Source: Bacteroidota bacterium (GTDB lineage Bacteria > Bacteroidota > Rhodothermia > Balneolales > Balneolaceae). Taken from it: DNA of 44,551 bases. Below are positions 25,766 to 35,778 of this stretch, in pieces (position 1 is the stretch's first letter; every line of letters begins with the position of its first letter). A model generated the notes under the pieces. The model searched no databases and was not told the DNA's origin. It worked only from the letters and a program-made list of their open reading frames with translations. The stretch covers positions 1-44,551 of the forward strand of contig JAAAOB010000048.1 in the NCBI GenBank assembly GCA_009909035.1, given 5' to 3'. The position numbers and the translations under genes are program-made.

Positions 25766-26455
25766 ATGATGAAATACACTTCCATAATGCTGACGGTAAT
25801 GGTAATGGCCCTGATATCGGGTTGTATTGAAACGTCCGATCCGGAAAATCCGGGCCGTTTTGAAATTACGTTTGAGGTAGAGGACGTCGGCAATGAACTC
25901 ATTGCCGGAACGGACACCCTGGTTGTCAATGAGCTGAAATTTTCTTTAGAAGAATTCAGAATTACCGATGTCGATTCCGTGGTGCTGGGTTCGGAAGGAA
26001 ATGTTGATACCTTTATATTTTTCCATAATGATGAGCTCCCGACGGAAAACCTTGTATTTTCAACGTCCATCGGGTTTGTAGACGTAGACGAATTTATCGG
26101 GTACGATATCTTTGTTGAACCGGTGAAAAGTTCCGATAACATTGCTGATATGGACTTTTTCGGTGAAGACGAAAACTACTCACTGATCATCAGCGGAACG
26201 ATTAATGGTTCAGAATTTGAATATAAATCATTTCCTGAATTTGACAGGATGTTCAGCTTTCAACCTGTTTCTTTGACAACGAATAGTGAAACTCTGTTAA
26301 TTGAGAAAACAATCGATTTCAGAGATCTCCTCGTTGATCCCGATACCGGTGAATTGATTGACCCAAGGAATGAGGAGAACAGACAACGTATTGATGCTTC
26401 GTTTGAGGATGCATTAAGGGTATCCGTTTCTGCCATTAGTCGCGTTGTAGGATAA
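25766..26455 (+). CDS. Lipoprotein of unknown function
   Basis: The 229-residue protein begins MMKYTSIMLTVMVMALISGC, a type II signal peptide with lipobox ISGC. A TTG at 25709 is in frame but would place the terminator hairpin inside the coding region and hide the signal peptide, so it is rejected. The mature protein is beta-rich (ITFEVEDVGNELIAG, LKFSLEEFRITDVDS, LIISGTINGSEFEYKSF), suggesting a single beta-sandwich domain. I do not recognise the family with certainty; small MbnP-like or DUF4382-like lipoproteins share this look. It has little room for its own promoter, so readthrough of the terminator may express it as a low-level fourth gene of the operon. Confidence 0.72.
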   Translation: MMKYTSIMLTVMVMALISGCIETSDPENPGRFEITFEVEDVGNELIAGTDTLVVNELKFSLEEFRITDVDSVVLGSEGNVDTFIFFHNDELPTENLVFSTSIGFVDVDEFIGYDIFVEPVKSSDNIADMDFFGEDENYSLIISGTINGSEFEYKSFPEFDRMFSFQPVSLTTNSETLLIEKTIDFRDLLVDPDTGELIDPRNEENRQRIDASFEDALRVSVSAISRVVG

Positions 26456-26518
26456 GATAAGGCGTGTCAATGGGCCATCCGCTCCGCGGATTGTATTGGG
26501 CGGGGGTGGCGCCTGATA

Positions 26519-26538
26519 CCCGGCAATAAATTGCCGGG
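26519..26538. repeat. Hairpin with perfect 9 bp arms
   Basis: CCCGGCAAT (26519-26527) pairs with ATTGCCGGG (26530-26538) across a 2 nt spacer. It lies 63 nt after the lipoprotein stop in a 567 nt spacer (26456-27022) that has no gene and is packed with small inverted repeats, such as GTCTC/GAGAC near 26552 and GTCCGT/ACGGAC near 26805. It may be a REP-like unit. Confidence 0.5.
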
Positions 26539-26601
26539 CTACAAAGCGGACGTCTCTTCGAGACTTTGATTGTGAATCTGCGATTGATACATGAACAATG
26601 A

Positions 26602-26740
26602 GCCCAAAAAGTCCCCCTTTTTTAAAAGGGGGATTGAGGGGGATTTCAACAGTTCTATTAAAAACAACGTAACCAAGTGTACAGACCACATACCCGCCAT
26701 GAACCGAACGGCCACAATCATTCAGATTCAGTCCCGCAGG
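26602..26740 (+). repeat. Dispersed intergenic repeat, copy A
   Basis: About 139 bp. It opens with a C-tract/G-tract hairpin (CCCCCTTTTTTAAAAGGGGG), then a conserved core from about 26641 to 26678, and ends at GTCCCGCAGG. Copy B at 26850-26982 is a direct repeat of it. The core of about 40 bp is identical in both; the following stretch is diverged. Confidence 0.75.
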
Positions 26741-26849
26741 GTCTTCCACTCTGTAGCCTGATGTTTCAACGTCAGGATCAACGTCGGACGCGGTGAATCG
26801 AGAAGTCCGTGAAACGGACGGCCCACTGAGTTTGGTATTCAAATGATAG

Positions 26850-26982
26850 GCTCAAAAACTCCCCCTTTTTTAAAAGGGGGAATTAGGGGGATTTCAACAG
26901 TTCTATTAAAAACAACGTAACCAAGTGAACAGCCCGCATCACCTCCAGGAACCGACCTTTCCCAACCGTTCAGTCCCGCAGG
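26850..26982 (+). repeat. Dispersed intergenic repeat, copy B
   Basis: About 133 bp in direct orientation 248 bp after copy A, with the same hairpin, the same conserved core and the same GTCCCGCAGG end. A partial third copy lies inverted at 20021-20070. No open reading frame is conserved between copies, so this looks like a non-coding repeat family. Confidence 0.75.
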
Positions 26983-27022
26983 AGATACCATTACATGGTT
27001 TGTTTACCTATCTACATCAATA

Positions 27023-28447
27023 CTATAGATTGGCCTCTAATATTCGTCCGGTGCGCCAGAGCTCCGTCTGCTGGTAGACCACGTTAAAATAGCTCTGGCT
27101 GCGCTGCACGATATAGTGGTTGAATGGAAAATACTCGTTGGGATTTCGTGTACGCTCAAAAAAGAAATTACGGCGCGGATCGCTCCTGTCGTAAGAATAG
27201 GACCACTGCATTTGGTTCAGGGACCGGTCAACATACCAGGGCGGCCCAAACAAGATGTAGATCATTCCCATATCGGTTTTCCAGCCTTCCTTAAAGTTTG
27301 AAAACTGTTTATTGGCCTGTTCCACACGCTGGTAGTAGAGATTTATGACGGATTTTGCCCGACTCTGGCTCCCCACATTCGATAGCCAAAAACGATCTAC
27401 GGCCTCCTTTAACGAGTCGGGATCCTGTATTTCCATCATCTCTTCATGCTTATCCTCATCCATGAGGTAAATCAACGGCGCGGCCATTTCTCTTGACGAA
27501 GCAACAGAGGGGTAGTTCTTCCCCTTGATTGCAAAATCTCGCGCACGATAGATCGTCTCACCCTCCTGATTTGTCGTCTCTACCTCGAACCTGTAGTTCC
27601 CTCTCTGAAGCAGTTCATACTTAAATTCAATAAGAACACTGCCGGCCTGCTCAAGAACCCGGACATTATTGTCAATCTCCTCCGGGTCCCGGACTTCAAT
27701 TCCCTGGTACTGGATCGAAGATGTGGAGTAGTTGTTATAGCTAAGCCGCCTGGCCGGTGTGGTATCCGCTTCAAATTTCAATAGCCTGGCTTCAATGGTC
27801 AGGGGATCGTCCATGTCGTTATTGGTTACCTGGAAGTCGAGTTTCAGGCTGTCCAGCCTTGACGGGGCATCGTAGGTGGTGATGGGGATGAATCCCTGTC
27901 CGGCATCGTTAATTTTACCCGAAAGGCGGATGGATGTCAGGTTTGTGACCGGGTTTTCCGGGTCCGGAATCAGCGTGTCCGTGTTTCTGACAACGGTTTT
28001 GCCGGAGCTGTTGTCTGTGACGGTAACTTCAATTTCGAACGAGCCCGGCTCAACATCGATCTCCTTATTGTAGTTGAAGACCTCTTGATTCATATAATTC
28101 TCCGGGTCATCAGATGTAACCTGGAGCTGATCGCGGGTAGTTTCTGAGAATGTACCGTCCTTCTCATTAATTCTCGTTTCAATTGTTACGGTTGCAAATG
28201 TCTCCCCCTCAATCGTGCGGTAGACCAGGCTGCCGTACACAATTTCAGCACTCACGCTTACATAAGGATTATCCCTCTCATCCAGAAGCCCGATAGCCGT
28301 CATGCGAACTTCGGGATAACCATCCTGAAACTGATAGGTACTGCCTCGTTCAACATCGGGATTCATGGACCGCGCGCAGCTAAATAAAAGTGTGGCAATT
28401 CCACAAAGCGCAAGTAGTTTACAATGTGCAAATGTTGGTCGTTCCAT
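27023..28447 (-). CDS. GWxTD-domain lipoprotein
   Basis: The 474-residue protein begins MERPTFAHCKLLALCGIATLLFSC, a type II signal peptide with lipobox LFSC (a TTG at 28462 would extend it by five residues). Two beta-rich, Ig-like domains occupy most of the first 320 residues (ISVSAEIVYGSLVYR-type strands; FRFEVETTNQEGETIYRARDF). The C-terminal part is a canonical GWxTD domain with FWLSNVGSQSRAKSVINLYY then FKEGWKTDMGMIYILFGPPWYVDR. The family is widespread in Bacteroidota, Balneolota and related phyla, anchored in the periplasm or outer membrane, with no known function. It stands alone on the minus strand. Confidence 0.9.
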   Translation of the reverse strand: MERPTFAHCKLLALCGIATLLFSCARSMNPDVERGSTYQFQDGYPEVRMTAIGLLDERDNPYVSVSAEIVYGSLVYRTIEGETFATVTIETRINEKDGTFSETTRDQLQVTSDDPENYMNQEVFNYNKEIDVEPGSFEIEVTVTDNSSGKTVVRNTDTLIPDPENPVTNLTSIRLSGKINDAGQGFIPITTYDAPSRLDSLKLDFQVTNNDMDDPLTIEARLLKFEADTTPARRLSYNNYSTSSIQYQGIEVRDPEEIDNNVRVLEQAGSVLIEFKYELLQRGNYRFEVETTNQEGETIYRARDFAIKGKNYPSVASSREMAAPLIYLMDEDKHEEMMEIQDPDSLKEAVDRFWLSNVGSQSRAKSVINLYYQRVEQANKQFSNFKEGWKTDMGMIYILFGPPWYVDRSLNQMQWSYSYDRSDPRRNFFFERTRNPNEYFPFNHYIVQRSQSYFNVVYQQTELWRTGRILEANL

Positions 28448-29033
28448 AGAGTTATGTAACAAATAAAAATTTACGAAAACAAGTCAATTATTGCTTTATG
28501 CATAAATAAATACACTTGTTTGATAGTTTTTTTACAGACGGTAGCAACACCAGGTGAATTCTGCTTATGTAACAAAAAACCGGTGGTGAATAGCTTCATT
28601 TATTTTAAATGAACGGAAATTAATAGGGTGCAATCGTATGGTTGATAATTTTTTTATAAAAGGTATAGATATCTCAATTTGTTCTTGCTTCTTCATGAGA
28701 GATGAGCTGTTTTATTCACCAAGTATCTACCCATAGTTGGCCCGCACATTTTGCCAATGATCTGTTGCATATCGCATTTTTTTCATCCAGGCCGGGAAGG
28801 CCCGTGTCCATCCTTTGGATGATGTAAGGATACAGACAGACCATACATCGTGCAGGGCGATGTAGGATAACGTGGAAATAACCGGTCTCATATGTTGGTG
28901 TAATAAAATACCTTACGAACAGACGAGAATTACTTATATTTTGATCATTAGTACGATTCGGAGACCCAGTCCAAAGCTCTGGGATCTCGCGGAATCGTTC
29001 TTCGGTGAAATCTAAATTTAAAACCATCTGATT
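28448..29033. other. Non-coding spacer between divergent GWxTD and pyk genes, 586 nt
   Basis: I see no convincing gene. AT-rich stretches at both ends (28448-28530 and about 28900-29033) probably hold the divergent promoters, but no exact TAnnTTTG match was found. Small hairpins occur at 28809-28821 (CATCC/GGATG) and 28844-28864 (TACATCG/CGATGTA). A structured leader or small RNA in the middle cannot be excluded. Confidence 0.4.
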
Positions 29034-30476
29034 ATGCTTTCAGGCTCGAGAAGAACCAAAATTGTATGTACGCTTGGCCCGAGTTCAAATAGTTTCGAGG
29101 ATATAGAGAGACTCTATCGCGCTGGTATGAACGTTGTACGAATAAATTTTTCACACGGGTCTCACGAGGGGCACAAAAAAACCATCGGCCATGTACGGAA
29201 GGTGGCCCGGAAATATCAGTATTCAATCCCGGTTCTCATGGACCTGCAGGGGCCAAAGATCAGAGTTGGACAAATGGAGGGTAATCAGCAGGAGATCACG
29301 GAAGGCGATATCATCGATATCACAACAAAGGATGTCACTGGCACATCAACGCTTGTACCGATCGATTATCCAAAACTTATTGAAGACGCAAGTGAGGGAA
29401 ACCAGATTTTGATAGATGACGGCCTGCTGGAGCTTAAGGTTATTAAAAAGAATGAGCACTCGCTGAAAGCAAAAGTGGTAGTGGGCGGTACGCTGAAATC
29501 CCGGAAAGGGGTGAACCTACCGGATGTTAAAATTTCTATGTCCTCCCTGACGGAGAAAGATAAGCAGGACCTGGAGTTTGGGCTGAAGGTAGGTGTGGAT
29601 TTTGTGGCGATGTCGTTCGTCAGGTCGGGTAAAGATGTCCAGGATGTCATATCAAGGATACGGGCAGCCGGAAGCAACGCATCTATCATAGCTAAGATAG
29701 AGAAGCCGGAGGCGGTAAAGGTCATTGATGAAATCATTGAAGAATCAGACGGTATTATGGTTGCCCGCGGTGATCTTGGTATTGAGATCCCCAGTGAAAA
29801 GGTGCCGATGGTTCAGAAGACGATTATTGATCGCTGCAGAGCTGCAGGAAAACCGGTCATCACGGCTACGCAGATGCTGGATTCTATGATCAATAACCCG
29901 AGGGCTACGCGCGCGGAAAGCTCCGATGTTGCAAACGCGGTAATGGATGGTACGGATGCTGTGATGCTTTCAGGAGAGACAGCGGCCGGCAAATACCCGG
30001 TAGAGGCTGTCCAGGCGATGGATAAAATTATACGATCGGTTGAGGAGAGTGCCAGTAACTTGTACTACAGCCTGAAGTACAGAAAGCCCGAATGGAAGGA
30101 GAAACAGGTGGTGGAATCGCTGGCCTACTCCTGTGTAACCATTGCCGAAAATGTGGAGGCGAAAGCCATCAGCACCTTAACACACTCGGGAAATACAGCT
30201 CGCCGTATTGCGAAATTCAGGCCAAAGGTCCCCATCGTTGCGTTTACTGAAAGCAAAATCGTCAGGCGGCAATTGAACCTTGTGTGGGGCGTGGAATCGG
30301 TCAGGCTTGATGAACTGTTTGATACAGACAGCAGCGTAAAGCTGATGGAAAACTATCTTGAAGAAAACGGGCTGGTTGAGAAAAATGACCGGGTCATTAT
30401 TGCAACCGGAATGCCGCTGGCCAAACGAGGCCGCACAAATATGGTGAAAGTAAGTACAATTCAGCAAGAGGAGTAG
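29034..30476 (+). CDS. pyk: Pyruvate kinase
   Basis: The 480-residue glycolytic enzyme transfers phosphate from phosphoenolpyruvate to ADP. Family segments are [13 protein letters not shown] (6-18), [15 protein letters not shown] (30-44), [17 protein letters not shown] loop, [22 protein letters not shown] with the catalytic Lys, [62 protein letters not shown], and a C-terminal regulatory domain with [16 protein letters not shown]. Length is normal. The SprE-like lipoprotein gene begins 13 nt after the stop, so they are likely co-transcribed. Confidence 0.98.
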   Translation: MLSGSRRTKIVCTLGPSSNSFEDIERLYRAGMNVVRINFSHGSHEGHKKTIGHVRKVARKYQYSIPVLMDLQGPKIRVGQMEGNQQEITEGDIIDITTKDVTGTSTLVPIDYPKLIEDASEGNQILIDDGLLELKVIKKNEHSLKAKVVVGGTLKSRKGVNLPDVKISMSSLTEKDKQDLEFGLKVGVDFVAMSFVRSGKDVQDVISRIRAAGSNASIIAKIEKPEAVKVIDEIIEESDGIMVARGDLGIEIPSEKVPMVQKTIIDRCRAAGKPVITATQMLDSMINNPRATRAESSDVANAVMDGTDAVMLSGETAAGKYPVEAVQAMDKIIRSVEESASNLYYSLKYRKPEWKEKQVVESLAYSCVTIAENVEAKAISTLTHSGNTARRIAKFRPKVPIVAFTESKIVRRQLNLVWGVESVRLDELFDTDSSVKLMENYLEENGLVEKNDRVIIATGMPLAKRGRTNMVKVSTIQQEE

Positions 30477-30489
30477 CGTTAGACGAATA

Positions 30490-33267
30490 GTGAAAAAAAT
30501 TCTTCAAATAGTATGTCTTGCCATCATCCTGAGCAGCTGCGGCACACCGCTTGAAAAGCCCTGGCAGAATTTTAACGCCTACTTCAACACGTTCTACAAT
30601 ACCAAGCAGCATTTCCGGGACGGTCTGGAGGCCAATGAACGGCAACGGCCGGAAATAAATCCGCAGCAGCCTATACAGGTGTTCCTTCCGCCAACCAACG
30701 CCGGGCGAGAGGAGTTTGCGTCTGCTATTGAAACAGGAGCCTCCATCCTTCGAGATCACCCGGAATCAAAATACGTGGAGCCGGCACTCTTCATTATCGG
30801 GAAATCGTACTTCTATCGATCTGAAAACTTTGCGGCGCTGGAAAAATTCCAGGAACTCCAGGCATTGAGCTCAGGGCGGGCTGAACAGCAGGCGGTATTC
30901 TGGCAGGCCAGGGTCTATAACAAGATGGGCAGCTACACCGAAGGTCTGAAATTCCTGGAGAGTGAACTTGGTCTTATTGATGAGTGGGATGAACAGATGT
31001 TGTCGCAAACAAGGGTCATGCTTGCGCAGCTCCGTGTTGCAGACAGGAACTGGGCGGAAGCCGAGGTTCTGCTGCGTGAAAATATAGAGGGATTGGATGA
31101 TCGCAATGTTGAGTCGAGAGCCCACTTCCTGCACGGGCAGGTGTTGGAGGAGATTGGCAATTATGAACAGGCCAGGGTGGCGTATGGCAGCGTTCACGAA
31201 TCGGTATCCTCGTACGATCTGTTGTTCAATGCCAAAAGAAAAGAGGCAGAAGTGGCGCGGAGAATTGGAGAGTACAACCGTGCCTATGACCTCTACAGCA
31301 GCATGGAGCGTAGTGATAAAAATATCGACTCACGGACGGAGCTACAGTATGAACTGGCCCGAACGGTGCAGCTGAGAGGGGAGCCCGGCACAGCTCTTTC
31401 GATGTACCAAAATATTCTCAGGGATGAGATCAGAAGCCCCGAGCCACTGACCCGGGCGAAAGTATACTACGGGATTGCCGAAATCCAGCGGTTTGACAAA
31501 GGGAATTTTGAACTGGCGGCCGCCTACTACGATTCGGCAGCCCAGGAGCGGGTAAACCGGAACCGGCTGCCGGATAATTTTGACGCGCGCTCGCTGGCCA
31601 ACTCGTTTGGTGAATATGCTTCTGTTTCGCAAGAGATTGCGCATATGGACAGCCTGCTCTACCTCGGTCAGCTCGAGCCGGAAAAATTTGATTCGGTGAT
31701 AGCCGAGATTCGAAGAGAGCGGCAGCAAGAGCTGGAAGAAGAAATTCGCCGCCGACAGATGCAGCAAGACCGCTCCGTAAATGTACAGCAAGGGGCTGAA
31801 GAATCGGCGGCTGAAGCTGCGGAAATTACGGAGGATGGATTTTTAAATATTCGCAACCAGTTGCGGGTGGCGGATGCCAGCCTGCAGTTCCAGGCGGTTT
31901 GGGGCGACCGGCCGCTGGCAGATAACTGGCGACGGGAGGCCTCGATCTCCACGGCTAATTTGAACAGGATAACAGAAACAGAGGATGGAGAGGTTGAGGT
32001 AGAAGAGAATTCCGTCATTGAACGGCAACAAGGTGTGCAGATTGCGATCGATATGAGCGAAATTCCTTTCTCCGTGCAGGAACAGGATAGTATGAGAGCA
32101 CGGATGCAGAGCCGGTATTACAAACTGGGGAACATCTTTTTTCTCTCTCTTAACATGCCCGACAGCGCAAAAGTCTATTTTGAAAATATCATTGATAACA
32201 GCTACAGCCCGGAGCTGATTCCCAGGGCACTCTATACGCTGTCGGAGATTGAGATCTCCGAGGGAAATGAGCAGAGAGCCATACAGCTCGGGAAGAGGCT
32301 TATCCAGGAGTATCCTCAAACCGAGTTTGCCGAACGCACGGCTTCAAGGCTTAGTCTGGAGATGCCATCGCAGAACTCAGGTGGCGACCGGTATGTAGAA
32401 GATATTTATGCCAGGTTAGAAAACGACGGCAGCACGCATCCCGCTGAAAAAGCCGAAAGCCTCAGGGAGCTGGCGGAAACCGGAGCACTGACGAGACAGC
32501 AACCGTTGCTGCTGTACGAAGCGGCAATGGAATATATGAAAGCGGCACGCATGGAACAGCCGGGCATTGAAGAGAGGATTGACGAATGGTACCGAATGAA
32601 CGAGCAGTGGAAGCGACAGCAGAGGGATCTTGAGGCCATGAAAGATTCCGCTGAAATGGCAATGGCTGATTCGTCGCGAATAAAACCAGAGCTTGACACA
32701 GCAACGGAAATAGCAGATTCATCACTGCAAGAGCCGAATTTCCGCGAACTGTTTCCCTTCGAGGGCGCTTACTGGGACAGCACTCGCTCCCTGCTTGAAA
32801 CCATTGAAACCCGGTACGCATCCAGCGAGGTAGGTCCGCGTGTCCGGGTGTTAAGAGAAACACTGCAGCGGCCTGAACCGGCCATAAATGAACAGGAGTT
32901 TCGTTCGATAGCCGACTCGGTGTCTGCTATTGAAGCTGCGGAATCCAGTGCCGACAGTTCTGCTGCCACAACGTCGTGCAGTGAACTCTATCCCGGGCTG
33001 GAGATTTCAGGCGGGGATGAGCAGTTCCTGGAAGGAATTACATATCCGGACTGGTCCGGGGACCTTTCAATTCAGGGAGATCTGATCTACAGGCTGGTAA
33101 TTTCATCGGACGGAGAAGTTCTTGAGTATGAACAGGTGAGCCGTATGGACCGGTCCGGAATCCCGCAGGCATTTGAAGAAGCAATTGAGAATTCGCTGCG
33201 TTTTGACCCTCATGATTATGGCGATATTGTGGAGTGTAACTACACATTTCAATACAGCACCCGGTAG
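30490..33267 (+). CDS. SprE/PorW-like TPR lipoprotein with a TonB-C-like C-terminal domain
   Basis: This 925-residue lipoprotein starts at a GTG ([17 protein letters not shown], lipobox Cys17). The mature N-terminus, [18 protein letters not shown], matches the opening of SprE/PorW-type lipoproteins, which in Bacteroidota are linked to gliding motility and the type IX secretion system. Residues about 60-370 and 540-640 are TPR-like helical repeats. An acidic, charged coiled-coil (about 395-445, [15 protein letters not shown]) lies between. The last 80 residues ([20 protein letters not shown], then [13 protein letters not shown]) look like a TonB C-terminal-type fold. No other T9SS component is in the window, so the role is inferred from resemblance. 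It is convergent with pyrD, the stops lying 3 nt apart. Confidence 0.78.
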   Translation: MKKILQIVCLAIILSSCGTPLEKPWQNFNAYFNTFYNTKQHFRDGLEANERQRPEINPQQPIQVFLPPTNAGREEFASAIETGASILRDHPESKYVEPALFIIGKSYFYRSENFAALEKFQELQALSSGRAEQQAVFWQARVYNKMGSYTEGLKFLESELGLIDEWDEQMLSQTRVMLAQLRVADRNWAEAEVLLRENIEGLDDRNVESRAHFLHGQVLEEIGNYEQARVAYGSVHESVSSYDLLFNAKRKEAEVARRIGEYNRAYDLYSSMERSDKNIDSRTELQYELARTVQLRGEPGTALSMYQNILRDEIRSPEPLTRAKVYYGIAEIQRFDKGNFELAAAYYDSAAQERVNRNRLPDNFDARSLANSFGEYASVSQEIAHMDSLLYLGQLEPEKFDSVIAEIRRERQQELEEEIRRRQMQQDRSVNVQQGAEESAAEAAEITEDGFLNIRNQLRVADASLQFQAVWGDRPLADNWRREASISTANLNRITETEDGEVEVEENSVIERQQGVQIAIDMSEIPFSVQEQDSMRARMQSRYYKLGNIFFLSLNMPDSAKVYFENIIDNSYSPELIPRALYTLSEIEISEGNEQRAIQLGKRLIQEYPQTEFAERTASRLSLEMPSQNSGGDRYVEDIYARLENDGSTHPAEKAESLRELAETGALTRQQPLLLYEAAMEYMKAARMEQPGIEERIDEWYRMNEQWKRQQRDLEAMKDSAEMAMADSSRIKPELDTATEIADSSLQEPNFRELFPFEGAYWDSTRSLLETIETRYASSEVGPRVRVLRETLQRPEPAINEQEFRSIADSVSAIEAAESSADSSAATTSCSELYPGLEISGGDEQFLEGITYPDWSGDLSIQGDLIYRLVISSDGEVLEYEQVSRMDRSGIPQAFEEAIENSLRFDPHDYGDIVECNYTFQYSTR

Positions 33268-33270
33268 GCG

Positions 33271-34350
33271 TCAGGATCGAATTTGATAAACGTGTTCAAG
33301 GTTGTTCTCCTCAAGGTACGTTAGGATTCCCTTGTTTATGGACTTGACGATCGCCGGGCCTTCGTAGACCATCGCGGTATAGAGCTGGAGGAGATCGGCC
33401 CCGGCTTTGATCTTCTCAATGGCATCTTCTGCTGTAAATATACCGCCCACCCCGATAATCGTCTTCTCTCCTTTGGTCCGCTGATATAGCTGTTCGATGA
33501 TGCGGGTGCTTTTGTCGCGGATGGGAACCCCGCTGAGGCCGCCTTTACCAATTTTTTTCAGTTTGGTTTTATCGGTGCGAAGTTTGTCTCTTCCGGATGA
33601 TGTGTTGGTTGCCACGTATCCGCTAATAGCAAATTGTTCCGTTACGTCAAGTAACCGGCTCAGCGACTCCTCGTCAAGGTCGACGGAGAGTTTAATCAAC
33701 ACGGGAGGGTCGGAGGCGTCATTCCCCACTTTAAGAAACGAAAGCAGTGACTTGAGAAGCTCCGGGTTCTCAAAGGTTTTTCCTTCCGCGGTGTTCGGGC
33801 AGGATATGTTGATGGTAATATAGTTTGCAACATCTTTCACAAGATCGAATGTAAACGCATAGTCTTCCAGCGCCTGCTTTCCGAAAATGTCCGGGTCGTG
33901 CGTTTTTGCAATATTGACACCGACGGGAATCCGGTTTCCGTTATTTTTCAGCCTTTTGACAACGGTTTTTGCCCCGTCATTGTTAAGGCCAAGCCGGTTG
34001 ATAAGGGATTGATCGTCAGGCAGCCGGAAGCTTCGCGGTTTTGGATTACCGATACAGGCATTTGCTGAAACGCTGCCGATTTCAATAAAACCGTACCCAA
34101 GGGCCTCCATCAGGTGAGTGGTTGTGCCATTTTTATCAAAACCGGCGGCCAGACCAACGGGGTTCGAAAATGTGAGGCCCCATATTTTTTGATGTAGCCG
34201 GCGGTCCTGTACCTGGTAGAGCATCGCAATCAAGCGGGTAAACCAGGCCTGCCGGCTCACAACTCCGGCAGCATTCACCGTCAGTTCGTGCGCGTAATCA
34301 GCGGAGAGGTTAAACAGTAAGGGGCGTACTGCAGCCTTGTAGAGGTTCAT
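33271..34350 (-). CDS. pyrD: Dihydroorotate dehydrogenase (class 2 type)
   Basis: The 359-residue FMN enzyme oxidises dihydroorotate to orotate in pyrimidine synthesis, passing electrons to quinone in class 2 members. The N-terminal amphipathic extension MNLYKAAVRPLLFNLSADYAHELTV and the segments GLAAGFDKNGTTTHLMEALGYGFIEIGS, NRLGLNNDGA and GVGGIFTAEDAIEKIKAGADLLQLYT are class 2. The ATG at 34350 is preferred over a TTG at 34380. Unusually, the catalytic-loop motif is INISCPNTAEG: class 2 enzymes typically have Ser here (SSPN), whereas class 1 has Cys (SCPN). The enzyme is probably membrane-associated. The divergent neighbour is pabB. Confidence 0.93.
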   Translation of the reverse strand: MNLYKAAVRPLLFNLSADYAHELTVNAAGVVSRQAWFTRLIAMLYQVQDRRLHQKIWGLTFSNPVGLAAGFDKNGTTTHLMEALGYGFIEIGSVSANACIGNPKPRSFRLPDDQSLINRLGLNNDGAKTVVKRLKNNGNRIPVGVNIAKTHDPDIFGKQALEDYAFTFDLVKDVANYITINISCPNTAEGKTFENPELLKSLLSFLKVGNDASDPPVLIKLSVDLDEESLSRLLDVTEQFAISGYVATNTSSGRDKLRTDKTKLKKIGKGGLSGVPIRDKSTRIIEQLYQRTKGEKTIIGVGGIFTAEDAIEKIKAGADLLQLYTAMVYEGPAIVKSINKGILTYLEENNLEHVYQIRS

Positions 34351-34416
34351 AGATAAAAGATTTTGATGTAAGTTAAACAACGAACCGCTAAGTTCGAAGA
34401 AATCCTAAGAATTGTA

Positions 34417-35718
34417 ATGCGAAAGTACACTATGCGCAGCCAAACACCAGGGCACCTTACAGATACTATCTACCGGATATTGAAGATGCGTTCGGCATCA
34501 GAAGATCACCCGGAGATTGTACTTCTTGAATCGCAGCTTCCGGCGCATCCTGAATCAAACTGTACATTTATTGCCGCGTTTCCGAAAAGCAAACTGACGG
34601 TTCAGGGTTCGGAATCGGAGTGGGCCGATGCAGATGGTACTCAAAAATACACCTCTGATCCCTGGCAGGTTTTTGGCCGGTTCCGCAGAGAGAAGGGGTG
34701 GCTTTTTGGTTTTATCGGGTACGACATGAAAAACCAGAGTTACCCCCTGCAATCAGAGAATCGGGCACTCTATACCGCTCCGGATCTTTTTATGATGGAA
34801 CCGTCTCTGCTGTTTAAAATTGAGAACGACACAGCAGAACAGCTGATCGGTGAGCCGGTTGATTTAGAGATCGATCTTCCGAAAGAGGAGGGGGTCCGGA
34901 TCGAATCGATAGAGCCTGAAATAGAGAAGTCCGATTATATCGATGCAGTACAACAAATTAAAGACGGTATAACGGAGGGCGATTTTTATGAGCTGAACTA
35001 CTCCTACCCGATAACTGCCGATATCCGGGGATGCAGCTACAGCTTGTATAAAAAAATGCGCGATGTAAATCCCGTTCCGTTTGCCGGGTATATTGATATG
35101 GAGGAGATCACCGTTTGCTGTATGTCTCCCGAAAGGTTTTTAAAAAACAGGGCCGGCAGGTTAACGTCTGAACCCATCAAGGGGACGGCGGGCCGCAGCC
35201 TGAATGCCGCCGAAGATGCTCTTCTCCGAAAAGAGCTGAAGAGCGCAAAGAACGAAGCTGAAAACCTGATGATCGTAGACTTGGTGCGCCATGACTTGTC
35301 AAGAGTCTGCCGCCCCGGGTCTGTAAACGTGAGCAAGTTGTACGATATCCAGACGTTCGGAACGGTGCACCAGCTGATCTCTCGGGTGGAAGGCGTAATG
35401 ACGGCCGGCACAGACCCGGTTGATGCAATCAAATCGTGTTTCCCGATGGGCTCTATGACAGGAGCCCCCAAACTCCGGGTCATGAAAGAAATTGAGCATC
35501 TTGAATCCTACAGGCGCGGAATATATTCGGGTTCAATAGGATATTTTACGCCAGCGGGAGATTTTGACTTTAACGTTGTGATCCGCTCTTCAATCATTCA
35601 GCACAACCGGCTCACATATCCCGTGGGTGGTGCCATTACAGGTGATTCTGATCCGGATGAGGAGTGGAACGAAACCGGGATAAAATCAAGAGTTCTTACA
35701 TCGGTGCAAAAACTGTGA
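34417..35718 (+). CDS. pabB: Aminodeoxychorismate synthase component I
   Basis: The 433-residue chorismate-utilising enzyme of folate synthesis makes 4-amino-4-deoxychorismate. The C-terminal two thirds show the family fold: GDFYELNYSYPI, CCMSPERFL, the PIKGTAGR motif whose Lys is diagnostic of PabB against TrpE and MenF, ENLMIVDLVRHDLSRVC, FGTVHQLIS, SCFPMGSMTGAPKLRVMKEIE, RGIYSGSIGYF and GGAITGDSDPDEEWNETGIKS. The N-terminal 150 residues are the usual poorly conserved domain. The glutaminase partner PabA and lyase PabC are not adjacent. The start is an ATG 66 nt from the divergent pyrD start, with a second ATG five codons later. Confidence 0.92.
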   Translation: MRKYTMRSQTPGHLTDTIYRILKMRSASEDHPEIVLLESQLPAHPESNCTFIAAFPKSKLTVQGSESEWADADGTQKYTSDPWQVFGRFRREKGWLFGFIGYDMKNQSYPLQSENRALYTAPDLFMMEPSLLFKIENDTAEQLIGEPVDLEIDLPKEEGVRIESIEPEIEKSDYIDAVQQIKDGITEGDFYELNYSYPITADIRGCSYSLYKKMRDVNPVPFAGYIDMEEITVCCMSPERFLKNRAGRLTSEPIKGTAGRSLNAAEDALLRKELKSAKNEAENLMIVDLVRHDLSRVCRPGSVNVSKLYDIQTFGTVHQLISRVEGVMTAGTDPVDAIKSCFPMGSMTGAPKLRVMKEIEHLESYRRGIYSGSIGYFTPAGDFDFNVVIRSSIIQHNRLTYPVGGAITGDSDPDEEWNETGIKSRVLTSVQKL

Positions 35719-35778
35719 AATGAAGTCGGCATAATTTAAGTTCAGGATGCATAATGAATCAAACAAAAAATCACAAGA

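Noticed and set aside
26602..26982. The two direct repeats as a CRISPR array
   Set aside because: The unit is about 135 bp, occurs only twice in direct orientation, diverges in its 3' half and has no cas genes nearby.
28716..29027. Reverse-strand open frame of 103 codons upstream of pyk
   Set aside because: No family resemblance and no ribosome binding site, and it occupies the expected promoter region of pyk.
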